A stretch of 22,543 nt of DNA from Fimadaptatus sp050946055 (lineage in GTDB: Bacteria; Bacillota; Clostridia; Christensenellales; Aristaeellaceae). How positions within the stretch are numbered: position 1 is the stretch's first letter; each line of letters begins with the position of its first letter. The stretch covers positions 1-22,543 of the forward strand of contig JBMNUB010000047.1 of NCBI GenBank assembly GCA_050946055.1, read 5' to 3'. The position numbers and the translations under genes were made by a program. Of this stretch, positions 1 through 6,918 are shown piece by piece. The notes beneath the pieces were generated by a model. That model was not told the origin of the DNA, did not search any database, and saw only the letters and a program-made list of their open reading frames with translations.

Positions 1-29
1 CATCAAATTCCAGATATCCAAAAATAAAC

Positions 30-58
30 TTGCATTCGGCGGAGATATTTGATATAAT
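30..58 (+). promoter_or_regulatory. Promoter of tRNA-Leu
   Basis: A perfect -10 box TATAAT lies at 53-58 and a weak -35 box TTGCAT at 30-35, separated by 17 bp. Transcription would start near 65, about 28 bases ahead of the tRNA. No clear separate promoter is seen before scfA, so the same transcript may continue into it. Confidence 0.65.
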
Positions 59-92
59 GATGCGGTAGTGATGCGCACATGCGCTCACAAGC

Positions 93-179
93 GCCGATGT
101 GATGGAATTGGCAGACGTAGCGGACTCAAAATCCGCCGCTGGCGACAGCGTGCCGGTTCGACCCCGGCCATCGGCACCA
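93..179 (+). tRNA. tRNA-Leu (anticodon CAA)
   Basis: The acceptor arms GCCGATG (93-99) and CATCGGC (169-175) pair perfectly and are followed by A and an encoded CCA (177-179). The anticodon stem GCGGA/TCCGC encloses the loop CTCAAAA, giving anticodon CAA, which reads UUG. A long variable arm (GCTG-gcga-CAGC) marks a class II tRNA and fits leucine. The T arm GCCGG-TTCGACC-CCGGC is intact. Identity follows from the anticodon and the class II shape. Confidence 0.97.
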
Positions 180-185
180 GATGCT

Positions 186-242
186 GCCCGGGCCTTGTGC
201 CCGGGCGCAAATCGATATTTCGTCGGGGGACTTGTGTCCTCC
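186..242 (+). other. Two hairpins between tRNA-Leu and scfA
   Basis: GCCCGGGC (186-193) pairs with GCCCGGGC (199-206) over a 5-base loop. GGGGGAC (225-231) pairs with GTCCTCC (236-242, one G-T pair) over the loop TTGT. Neither is followed by a strong T run. They may mark the tRNA 3' processing site or a weak terminator, or may form the structured leader of scfA. The pairing is seen; the role is inferred. Confidence 0.4.
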
Positions 243-266
243 GCGCATAGAGAGGAGTTTTTTATA

Positions 267-413
267 ATGAAGCACATCCAGACCATACAGCCCGCGTGCC
301 TGAAGAACACCGCTGCTCACGGCGGCTGCGGCGAGTGCCAGACTTCCTGCCAGAGCGCTTGCAAGACCTCCTGCACTGTTGCCAACCAGAAGTGCCAGCA
401 GAAGGACAAGTAA
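267..413 (+). CDS. scfA: SCIFF ranthipeptide precursor ScfA
   Basis: This 48-residue peptide is a SCIFF (six cysteines in forty-five residues) precursor, substrate of the radical SAM maturase encoded next door. The hallmark core CGECQTSCQSACKTSC (residues 21-36) is followed by TVANQKC, giving the six conserved cysteines at 21, 24, 28, 32, 36 and 43. An extra cysteine sits at residue 11 in the leader part. In characterised SCIFF peptides the maturase links a core cysteine sulfur to the alpha carbon of a nearby threonine, recalled as Cys32 and Thr37; both residues are present here at those positions. The ATG at 267 follows an AGAGGAG Shine-Dalgarno (251-257). It sits downstream of tRNA-Leu and is closed by a terminator at 430-458. 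The family is near-universal in Clostridia and its physiological role is still debated. Confidence 0.96.
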   Translation: MKHIQTIQPACLKNTAAHGGCGECQTSCQSACKTSCTVANQKCQQKDK

Positions 414-429
414 GGCCCGGATACTTACA

Positions 430-458
430 AAGGCCTCCGATATTCGGCGGCCTTTTTT
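430..458 (+). terminator. Terminator between scfA and scfB
   Basis: AGGCC-t-CCGA (431-440) pairs with TCGG-c-GGCCT (444-453) around TAT, with one mismatch, and is followed by six T. It would end or attenuate the scfA transcript, so that far more peptide than maturase mRNA is made. Confidence 0.85.
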
Positions 459-658
459 CATGCCGCAAAGCCGCGCACGCGCCCCGATATGGCGCGGCTG
501 AATGCGGATAAACCCGCATGCGCACTTAGCCGGTGCATATATAATGCACGCTTGCGTCCCCTGCGGGATATGACGCCTTTGCAAATCAGAGCCGCGCGCA
601 CAAGTGCGCCGCCATACACATACGACATGCCGCCGCGCGCGGCGGGAAAGGATGGAAC

Positions 659-2023
659 ATGCTGCACGTATTCAAGGCGCTGGGCGCCATGATAGTCATG
701 GACGTGGACTCTGGCAGCGTTCACATGGTGGACGAGCCTGCCTATGAGGTGCTCAGCCGCATAGAGACCATGGAGCCGGACGCCATAGTGGACGAACTGA
801 AGTCCCGCTTCGACGAAAAGGACCTGCGCGAGATACTCGCCGAGGTCGAGGAGATGAAGCAGCGCGGCGAGCTGCTGACCGAGTACGACTACTCCGGCCT
901 GCAGATGAAGGCCGCAGGCACCGTCAAGGCCATGTGCCTGCACGCCGCGCACGACTGCAACCTGCGCTGCAAGTACTGCTTCGCAGACGGCGGCGAGTAT
1001 CACGGCCAGAAGCGCCTGCTGCTGCCCTATGAGGTGGGCGTAAAGGCGCTGGATTGGCTGATAGCTCACTCCGGCAACCGCCACAACCTCGAGGTGGACT
1101 TCTTCGGTGGCGAGCCGCTTATGAACTTCGACGTGGTCAAGCGCCTGGTCGAATATGGCCGCATGCGCGAGAAGGAGACCGGCAAGCACTTCAACTTCAC
1201 CATAACCACCAACTGCGTGGCGCTCACCGATGACAAGATAGAGTTCATCAACCGCGAGATGAAGAATGTAGTGCTGTCGCTGGATGGCCGCCGTGAGGTA
1301 CACGACTTCATGCGCCCCACCGCCAACGGCAAGCCCTCCTACGACCTGGTGCTGCCCAACGCGCTCAAGATGGCCAAGGCGCGCGGCGACAAGGAGTACT
1401 ATGTGCGCGGCACATACACTGCGGTCAGCGCCGACTTCTCCAACGACGTGCTGGCGATGCACGACGCGGGCTTTGAGCAGATATCGGTAGAGCCGGTCGT
1501 GCTAACGCCCGATTCTCCCTATGCGCTGCGCGAGGATCAGCTGCCCGCGCTGCTTGAGGAGTACGAGAAGCTGGGCCGCGAGTACATGAAGCGCCGCGCC
1601 GAGGGTCACTTCCTCAACTTCTTCCACTTCAACGTGGACTTGGCGGGCGGTCCCTGCATACGCAAGCGCCTGAGCGGCTGCGGTTCGGGCGACGAGTATG
1701 TGGCCGTCACACCCGAGGGCGACATATACCCCTGCCACCAGTTCGTGGGCCGCGAGGGATATCGCATGGGCAGCGTGCTGGACGACACCTTCGACACCGA
1801 GATACAGCAGACCTTCGCCGCCAACCATGTGCTGAACAAGGAGAAGTGCCGCTCCTGCTGGGCGCGCTTCTACTGCTCGGGCGGCTGCGCGGCCAACGCT
1901 CAGCTGCTCAACGGCGACATCTCCAAGCCCTACGACATGGAGTGCGAGCTGGAGCGCAAGCGTCTGGAGTGCGCCATAGCGATATACGCCATAGAGCGCG
2001 CCAACAAGCAGGCCGCCGAATGA
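659..2023 (+). CDS. scfB: SCIFF peptide maturase, radical SAM/SPASM (ScfB)
   Basis: This 454-residue enzyme is the thioether-forming maturase of SCIFF. It would use S-adenosylmethionine and several [4Fe-4S] clusters to crosslink cysteine sulfur to a threonine alpha carbon in ScfA. Residues 1-80 form the N-terminal extension typical of this family, resembling a peptide-recognition (RRE/PqqD-like) domain. The radical SAM cluster motif is C100-x3-C104-x2-C107, followed by FFGGEP at 148-153. The C-terminal SPASM region holds cysteines at 333, 341, 359, 397, 400, 406, 410 and 429, enough for two auxiliary clusters. Full length for the family. The ATG at 659 follows GGGAAAGGA. It lies 245 bp after scfA, beyond the terminator, and most isoleucines are AUA. 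Confidence 0.96.
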   Translation: MLHVFKALGAMIVMDVDSGSVHMVDEPAYEVLSRIETMEPDAIVDELKSRFDEKDLREILAEVEEMKQRGELLTEYDYSGLQMKAAGTVKAMCLHAAHDCNLRCKYCFADGGEYHGQKRLLLPYEVGVKALDWLIAHSGNRHNLEVDFFGGEPLMNFDVVKRLVEYGRMREKETGKHFNFTITTNCVALTDDKIEFINREMKNVVLSLDGRREVHDFMRPTANGKPSYDLVLPNALKMAKARGDKEYYVRGTYTAVSADFSNDVLAMHDAGFEQISVEPVVLTPDSPYALREDQLPALLEEYEKLGREYMKRRAEGHFLNFFHFNVDLAGGPCIRKRLSGCGSGDEYVAVTPEGDIYPCHQFVGREGYRMGSVLDDTFDTEIQQTFAANHVLNKEKCRSCWARFYCSGGCAANAQLLNGDISKPYDMECELERKRLECAIAIYAIERANKQAAE

Positions 2024-2054
2024 TGACCGGCCAGCGCTGATATAATGACAATAG

Positions 2055-2100
2055 CATGCCCGCCGATGGACTGTGTGCCAGCGGCGGGCATGTCTGTTTT
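2055..2100 (+). terminator. Terminator after scfB
   Basis: An 11-bp perfect stem, CATGCCCGCCG (2055-2065) with CGGCGGGCATG (2082-2092), encloses a 16-base loop and is followed by TCTGTTTT. It starts 31 bases after the scfB stop codon. Confidence 0.85.
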
Positions 2101-2415
2101 GGCGCTTGCTGTGCGGGCGGGCTGGGGAATAGTCGCGCCCGCACAGCCATAAATGCCCACACCGGTGTAATAGCAGATCTTTCATGGCACATGCCCGGCG
2201 CATATGACATATCACAAGCGGCGCATACGCATGCACTTAGCTACCGGCATGCGCGGACTAAATTATAAATTCTGTGCAAATAAATTGTTTTGCCTGTTTT
2301 TTGGACGATAACGTGCGCTGTCAAAAAATCGAACAGATTATGTGCTGTGTATGATGACTTTGTCCGCATATCAGTATATCATATAATCAAACGAAAGCGG
2401 ATGGAGGAAATCACA
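2101..2415 (+). other. Gene-free stretch with a strong 12-bp hairpin
   Basis: No gene is seen in these 315 bases. A perfect 12-bp inverted repeat, GCTGTGCGGGCG (2108-2119) with CGCCCGCACAGC (2136-2147), sits just after the scfB terminator but has no T run. The stretch from 2250 to 2415 is much more AT-rich than its surroundings and must hold the promoter of the next gene, but no convincing -35/-10 pair could be fixed. Confidence 0.5.
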
Positions 2416-3807
2416 ATGGCAGATATGTCGGTAGCAGAAGCCGTAAAGGCATTTGGTCTCAAGAAGATGATAAAGTATCTGGATGACAATCCCGATGAGA
2501 ACATACCCAAGATGATGGACTGGGTGGAGAAGCTGGACAGCCACCTGCACATGGTTCCCGGTCAGGTGGCCGCGTTCCGCAAGGTGGTAGATGATCCCGA
2601 CAACAACTGGTATCGCCTGATACGCTCGGTATGGACCGACCTCGACCCCAAGGTGCGTCACGCGCTGTTCGAGAACTTCATAATCAACGCCACCATAATC
2701 GGCGGTCAGCGTCAGGACAAGGTGCGCCGCGAGCACAACTGCAACGTGCCGTGGGCGATACTTATGGACCCCACCAGCGCCTGCAACCTGCACTGCACCG
2801 GCTGCTGGGCGGCTGAGTACGGCAACAAGCTCAACCTGAGTCTGGAGACCATGGAGTCGATAATCCAGCAGGGTACTGCCATGGGTACGTTCATGTACAT
2901 ATTCTCGGGCGGCGAGCCGCTGGTGCGCAAAAAGGACATAATCACGCTGTGCGAGCGCCACCCGGACTGCATGTTCCTGGCATTCACCAACGCCACCCTC
3001 ATTGACGAGGAGTTTGCTCAGGAGATGCTGCGCGTGGGCAACTTCGTGCCGGCCATAAGCGTTGAGGGCTTTGAGGAGGCCACCGATTCCCGCCGCGGCA
3101 AGGGTACGTTCAAGGCCGTAATGAAGGCCATGGAGATACTAAAGCGCAATCACCTGCTGTTTGGCGCCAGCGTGTGCTATACCGCGCTCAATACCGACGT
3201 TATAGGTTCGGACGAGTATGTGGACGCCATGATAGACTGGGGCTGCAAGTTCGCGTGGTTCTTCACCTATATGCCCGTGGGCATAGATGCCGTACCCGAG
3301 CTTATGGCCAGCGCCGAGCAGCGCAAGTACATGTTCCGCAAGATACGTGAGTGGCGCAACACCAAGGAGCTGTTCACGCTGGACTTCTGGAACGACGGCG
3401 AGTATGTCAATGGCTGCATAGCCGGAGGCCGCTACTACCTGCACATAAACGCGGGCGGCGACATAGAACCCTGCGCCTTCATACACTATTCCGATTCCAA
3501 CATACACGAAAAGACACTGCTTGAGGCGTACAAGTCGCCGCTGTTCATGCAGTACCACAGGCATCAGCCCTTCTGCAACAACCATCTGCGCCCCTGCCCG
3601 CTGCTGGACAACCCCGGCGCGCTCAGCGAGATGGTATGCGCCTCCTGCGCCCACTCCACCGACCTAATGCACCCCGAGGACGTGTACGAGCTGTCCGCCA
3701 AGTGCAAGACTGCCGCCGAAAACTGGAAGCCGGTAGCCGATGAGCTTTGGGCAGAGCGCACCCGCCGCATAATGGAGAAGAAGCAGCAAGAGGGCAAGCA
3801 GGACTGA
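2416..3807 (+). CDS. Radical SAM protein with C-terminal cysteine clusters, function unknown
   Basis: This 463-residue protein carries the radical SAM motif C123-x3-C127-x2-C130 in the context DPTSACNLHCTGCWAAEYG, and SGGEP at 164-168. An N-terminal extension of about 110 residues precedes the core. Cysteines at 334, 353, 387, 394, 408, 411 and 430 suggest SPASM-like auxiliary iron-sulfur clusters. I recognise it as a family common in Clostridia and annotated only as a radical SAM/SPASM protein; no substrate is assigned. The start is the ATG at 2416, preceded by GGAGG at 2403-2407; a longer reading to 2290 lacks a ribosome site. It lies 392 bp after scfB and behind a terminator, so it is probably a separate unit and not a second SCIFF maturase. 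No precursor peptide is seen beside it. It ends before a terminator at 3923. Confidence 0.85.
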   Translation: MADMSVAEAVKAFGLKKMIKYLDDNPDENIPKMMDWVEKLDSHLHMVPGQVAAFRKVVDDPDNNWYRLIRSVWTDLDPKVRHALFENFIINATIIGGQRQDKVRREHNCNVPWAILMDPTSACNLHCTGCWAAEYGNKLNLSLETMESIIQQGTAMGTFMYIFSGGEPLVRKKDIITLCERHPDCMFLAFTNATLIDEEFAQEMLRVGNFVPAISVEGFEEATDSRRGKGTFKAVMKAMEILKRNHLLFGASVCYTALNTDVIGSDEYVDAMIDWGCKFAWFFTYMPVGIDAVPELMASAEQRKYMFRKIREWRNTKELFTLDFWNDGEYVNGCIAGGRYYLHINAGGDIEPCAFIHYSDSNIHEKTLLEAYKSPLFMQYHRHQPFCNNHLRPCPLLDNPGALSEMVCASCAHSTDLMHPEDVYELSAKCKTAAENWKPVADELWAERTRRIMEKKQQEGKQD

Positions 3808-3922
3808 TTACATCTGTTCACTTGACATGATGCGCGGTTATGCACCGCAAGCTGCGGGCTGATTCGGCATGTGCATTCCGAGCCGCGCATGCGCAGCCAT
3901 ATGCCAGCCTTACGATACTTAC

Positions 3923-3970
3923 AGCGCGCCGCCCCAGCGCATATTAGGCGCAGGAGCGCGGCGCGCTTTT
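3923..3970 (+). terminator. Terminator after the second radical SAM gene
   Basis: AGCGCGCCGC (3923-3932) pairs perfectly with GCGGCGCGCT (3958-3967), followed by TTTTCTC. The loop is 25 bases long. The stretch 3808-3922 before it holds no gene. Confidence 0.7.
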
Positions 3971-4070
3971 CTCATAAATTAAAAGATGCTTAGCATGCGT
4001 CCAACGCTGTTGCGCGCCGGGGCAATATATGGTAGACTTATATACAGGATAAGTTTTGGGAGGCGCAGCC

Positions 4071-4634
4071 ATGAGTATAAACACGGACAACACCGCGCGC
4101 ATAATAGTGTTTGCACTATGTATATGTATAGTCATAATGCGGCTGCTCGATCCCAGTATAGCCTTTGACGCATGCTCGCTGGGCGCGCTGGCGCTGGCGG
4201 CGCTGATAGCGCTGGCTCCCGCCGTGCGCATAGGACGCGCGCGCTCGTCCTCCGTGCCTTCCGCACACGATGTGGATGGGCTTATCAGCAAGGCCGAAAG
4301 CGCAGGGCTGCTGATGGGCGAATCAAAGGGCGCGTATGCGGCGCTGAGCGCCACTCGCCCTATGGCGCTGGCACTGGCCGGTGCGCGCGCCACGCTGTCG
4401 CTCAGACTCAAGGCGCTTGTGGATCAGGCGCGCTTGGACTCGCACGGTGCGGACGCGGAGAGCTGCCTGAGCGCGCTCAACAACGCCGGTGTAACCACCG
4501 ATGCACAGCATGCGGCGCTGACGGAGCTGATGAGCATGCTGTCCTGCGAGGACGCGCACGAATCGCCCGCCGCAGCCGGATTGCTGGAGACTACCATACG
4601 CATAATAGAGATGCTGGACGGCACGCTGGAATAA
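4071..4634 (+). CDS. Hypothetical membrane-anchored protein
   Basis: An open frame of 187 codons with a good ribosome site (GGGAGG at 4057-4062, 8 bases before the ATG at 4071). Two hydrophobic stretches, about residues 10-26 and 34-53, look like a membrane hairpin. They are followed by a basic GRARSS segment and a soluble, alanine- and leucine-rich, probably helical tail of about 130 residues with many acidic positions. I do not recognise the family. Codon use (AUA isoleucine, GC-rich third positions) matches the neighbours, so it looks native. It stands between two terminator-like structures and is probably transcribed alone. The tail would most likely face the cytoplasm, given the basic residues after the second helix. 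Confidence 0.7.
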   Translation: MSINTDNTARIIVFALCICIVIMRLLDPSIAFDACSLGALALAALIALAPAVRIGRARSSSVPSAHDVDGLISKAESAGLLMGESKGAYAALSATRPMALALAGARATLSLRLKALVDQARLDSHGADAESCLSALNNAGVTTDAQHAALTELMSMLSCEDAHESPAAAGLLETTIRIIEMLDGTLE

Positions 4635-4941
4635 GCGCCAGCACGGCCTGATGCGCGCATGCGGCGCGGATATGAGCGTGCTGTGCTGGCTATGCAAACG
4701 TGGGCGTGTCCTGCGCCTGCGGCCGGGCGCATATGGGCCTTGTGCGCGCGGCGGTTCTTGCATGCGATACTGCTCGAACTTTGCAGGGCGCTTGCTGCCT
4801 GCAAGCTATATATAGAACGTGGATGCTGCCGCGTCTGACTGCGCGCTGCGGCACGGGTAATATGCGCCGTATTGCGCGCGGGCGCAAGCCCGCTTTGTTT
4901 TATATGCACATCAACTGCCTATTGAGGGGAGGTCGAACGCA
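4635..4941 (+). other. Gene-free leader ahead of the SLOG gene
   Basis: No protein gene is seen in 307 bases. GCCAGCA near 4636 can pair with TGCTGGC near 4684, a weak terminator for the preceding gene without T run. Between about 4750 and 4860 there are further short inverted repeats (for example TGCCGC with GCGGCA), and the region ends in a terminator-like hairpin at 4878-4901. It could be a structured leader, but it matches no riboswitch or RNA family I know. Confidence 0.4.
4878..4901 (+). terminator. Terminator-like hairpin ahead of the SLOG gene
   Basis: GCGGGC (4878-4883) and GCCCGC (4888-4893) pair perfectly across a GCAA (GNRA) tetraloop and are followed by TTTGTTTT. It lies only 40 bases upstream of the ATG at 4942, so it either stops transcription from upstream or acts as an attenuator. 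Confidence 0.65.
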
Positions 4942-5424
4942 ATGGACATAGCGCGCGCACACTGCTGCTGCTTTACCGGTCACAGACCCGAAAAGCTCCT
5001 GTCAACCGAGAGCGAGCTGCGCGCTGCGCTGCGCTGCGAGATAAGCGCGGCCATAGCCGACGGCTATACCACCTTCATAAGCGGCATGGCGCGCGGCGTG
5101 GATGTATATGCAGCCGAAGAAGTGCTGCTGATATCCGAGCGCGATCCCAGCATCCGCCTGATATGCGCCTATCCATACCCCGACTGCTGCGAGCATTTCG
5201 CCTCTGTCTGGCGCGAGCGCTGCCGTGCCATATCGCGCCGCGCCGATCTGCGCGTGGACGTGAGCGGAGAGTACAGCAGCGCCTGCTATCAGAGGCGCAA
5301 CGAGTGGATGGTGGAGCGCTCATCGCGGCTGATAGCGGTATACGACGGCTCGCACGGCGGCACATATAACACCATAGTCAGCGCCATGCGGAATGAGCTG
5401 GACGTGCGCATGATAATGATATAA
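4942..5424 (+). CDS. SLOG/DUF1273-like protein (YpsA-type)
   Basis: This 160-residue protein resembles the DUF1273/YpsA group of the SLOG superfamily, Rossmann-like proteins thought to bind nucleotides or nucleotide-derived ligands. Seen motifs: FTGHRPEKL at 11-19, the glycine-rich FISGMARGVD at 45-54, YQRRNEWMVERSSRLIAVYDG at 116-136 and the GGTYNT turn at 139-144. These cover the whole expected fold. The ATG at 4942 follows a strong GGGGAGG (4926-4932 region). A terminator-like hairpin precedes it and the hairpin-rich repeat copy A follows 34 bases after its stop. YpsA in Bacillus has been linked to cell division, but the biochemical function of the family is not established and I assign none. 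A second, more distant SLOG-like protein is encoded at 9859-10302. Confidence 0.82.
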   Translation: MDIARAHCCCFTGHRPEKLLSTESELRAALRCEISAAIADGYTTFISGMARGVDVYAAEEVLLISERDPSIRLICAYPYPDCCEHFASVWRERCRAISRRADLRVDVSGEYSSACYQRRNEWMVERSSRLIAVYDGSHGGTYNTIVSAMRNELDVRMIMI

Positions 5425-5458
5425 GACAATATGAGCTTTGGCACAGTGTGCCGAATCT

Positions 5459-5706
5459 CAGACTGTCAAAAAACCTCCGGAGAGCTCGGCGGGCCTCGCA
5501 GCCCGCCGACTTAGGTAGCGCCCAGCGACATGTGGGCGCGTGGATATTTTTGCGTTGGGAAATCCCATTTCCCAGAGCAGCATATCTTCCTTGCAGTTTC
5601 CACGCCCGGAAATCCGCAGGAGTTCAGTGGAAACTGAGTAGGGGTGGCAGTGGCGGGGGAGATTCTCCCCCGTCCACGCTTGTCAAAAAGGCGCTTTGAC
5701 AGGCTG
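5459..5706 (+). repeat. Structured intergenic repeat, copy A (MITE-like)
   Basis: A 248-bp element that recurs inverted at 13243-13496 (copy B), clearly alignable end to end. Its ends form an imperfect terminal inverted repeat, CAGACTGTCAAA against CAGCCTGTCAAA (11 of 12). Inside, successive hairpins fill almost the whole length: 5487-5508 (8 bp), 5518-5539 (7 bp), 5556-5574 (8 bp), 5597-5612 (5 bp), 5624-5637 (5 bp, GGAA tetraloop), 5650-5677 (4+7 bp), 5681-5701 (7 bp). No open frame is conserved between copies. It may be a non-autonomous mobile element or a REP-like structured repeat, and may act as a terminator for the preceding gene. Confidence 0.88.
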
Positions 5707-5770
5707 AAATCGCATTGCTATGCGGCTTTCTTGATGTCGGGATGATTTTGCTCATATGGCCTATGCCGGT

Positions 5771-5811
5771 TAAAAATTATACGGTGCAGGCGCTGTGCCT
5801 ACACCGTATAA
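5771..5811 (-). terminator. Terminator of the HAD-hprK-ROK operon
   Basis: On the minus strand, TTATACGGTG (5811-5802) pairs with CACCGTATAA (5786-5777), with an inner AGGC/GCCT extension, followed by TTTTTAA. It ends the ROK kinase transcript. It begins 61 bases after the ROK stop codon. Confidence 0.9.
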
Positions 5812-5871
5812 AGACTGACTTACTATTGCGAATACTTGCGATTACCCGTGCATTTGAATGCGCCTAATGAA

Positions 5872-6816
5872 TCACTTGCCCAGCATGGCCGCGCCTATGA
5901 TGCCCGCATCGTTGCCCAGCACCGCCAGCTCTATGCGGGCGTAAGGCACTTCCTTGCAGAATATCATGTGGGAGACTTCCTCGCGCACCGCGTCGCGCAG
6001 GAACGGACCCGCAGCGGATACGCCGCCGCCCAGCGCTATGACCTCGGGGTCGAGCACGTTGATTATGGTCACTATGCCCACAGCCAGATAGTGTACGTAC
6101 TTCTTGAATACCTCGGACGCAGCGGGATCGCCGGCCTTGGCCGCGTCCATGACGTGCTTGGCGGTTATCTTCTCGGGGTCGCCGCCGCATGCGGTCATTA
6201 TGGCGCTCTCGGGATGCTCCTTTACGGCCTCCCTGCCCATGCGTATCATGGCGGTGGCGCTGGTGTAGCGCTCCCAGCAGCCGTAGTTGCCGCAGGTGCA
6301 GGGCTCGCCGTCGGCTACGATTATCATGTGACCCAGCTCGCTGCCTATGCCGTGAGTGCCGGAGTACACCTTGTGATCGACGACTATGCCGCCGCCCACG
6401 CCCGTGCCCAGCGTTATGAATACGCTGTTGGCAGAGCCGCGCGATACGCCCGCAACGCTCTCGGCAAGACCTGCTACGGTCGCGTCGTTGCCTATGAATA
6501 CGGGTATGTCCAGCGTGCGGTTCATTATCTCCCTGAGCGGCACCTTGTGCCAGAACAGGTTGGTGCAGAACTCGACTACGCCGTTGTCGGGATGGCATAT
6601 GCCCGGCACGCCCACGCCTATGGCCTTTATGTCGGCAGTGGAGTGACCGGTCTCGTCCATGACCTGCTGGCACAGCGAGGCTATGTCGGCTATTACGGCC
6701 TCCGCGCCGCGCTCAACGCCCGTGGGGCGGGAACACTTGTGCAGTATGCGGCCCTCCTCGTCTACAAGACCGGCGGCTATGTTGGTACCGCCCAGATCGA
6801 CACCTATGTACAGCAT
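5872..6816 (-). CDS. ROK-family glucokinase
   Basis: This 314-residue protein belongs to the ROK family and most likely phosphorylates glucose with ATP in the cytoplasm (glcK/glkA type). Seen motifs: N-terminal phosphate loop DLGGTN at 7-12, sugar-binding and catalytic GND at 109-111 (Asp111 as base), GTGVGGGI at 137-144, and the ROK zinc site formed by His163 with Cys173, Cys175 and Cys180 (CTCGNYGC). All key residues are intact. The start is the ATG at 6816, preceded by AAGGGGG; an in-frame reading to 6852 adds 12 residues that do not fit the family. It is the last gene after the HAD phosphatase and hprK, 102 bases after hprK, and is closed by a terminator at 5771-5811. Another hexose or N-acyl hexosamine substrate cannot be excluded. 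Confidence 0.93.
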   Translation of the reverse strand: MLYIGVDLGGTNIAAGLVDEEGRILHKCSRPTGVERGAEAVIADIASLCQQVMDETGHSTADIKAIGVGVPGICHPDNGVVEFCTNLFWHKVPLREIMNRTLDIPVFIGNDATVAGLAESVAGVSRGSANSVFITLGTGVGGGIVVDHKVYSGTHGIGSELGHMIIVADGEPCTCGNYGCWERYTSATAMIRMGREAVKEHPESAIMTACGGDPEKITAKHVMDAAKAGDPAASEVFKKYVHYLAVGIVTIINVLDPEVIALGGGVSAAGPFLRDAVREEVSHMIFCKEVPYARIELAVLGNDAGIIGAAMLGK

Positions 6817-6918
6817 TTTATATATCCCCCTTGTATATAACTTAAGACGCACTCGGCGGCGTCTCAGCCTGTCGCGATTGCATTGCGCGCTGCGTCATGC
6901 GCAGCTCAGGGTAGGGTA

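Noticed and set aside
126..584. Minus-strand open frame across tRNA-Leu and scfA
   Set aside because: It covers a tRNA and a clear SCIFF gene on the other strand and has no ribosome site.
2318..2328. CTGTCAAAAAA, identical to the end of the structured repeat
   Set aside because: Only 11 bases match, with no neighbouring repeat sequence, so chance or a faint remnant cannot be told apart.
2392..2397. TATAAT as promoter of the second radical SAM gene
   Set aside because: A start site about 7 bases downstream would fall on the Shine-Dalgarno at 2403-2407, leaving no leader; no -35 box matches either.
4635..4941. T-box, 6S RNA, SRP RNA or other known RNA
   Set aside because: No T-box sequence, SRP tetraloop core or known aptamer pattern was recognised; only generic hairpins are present.
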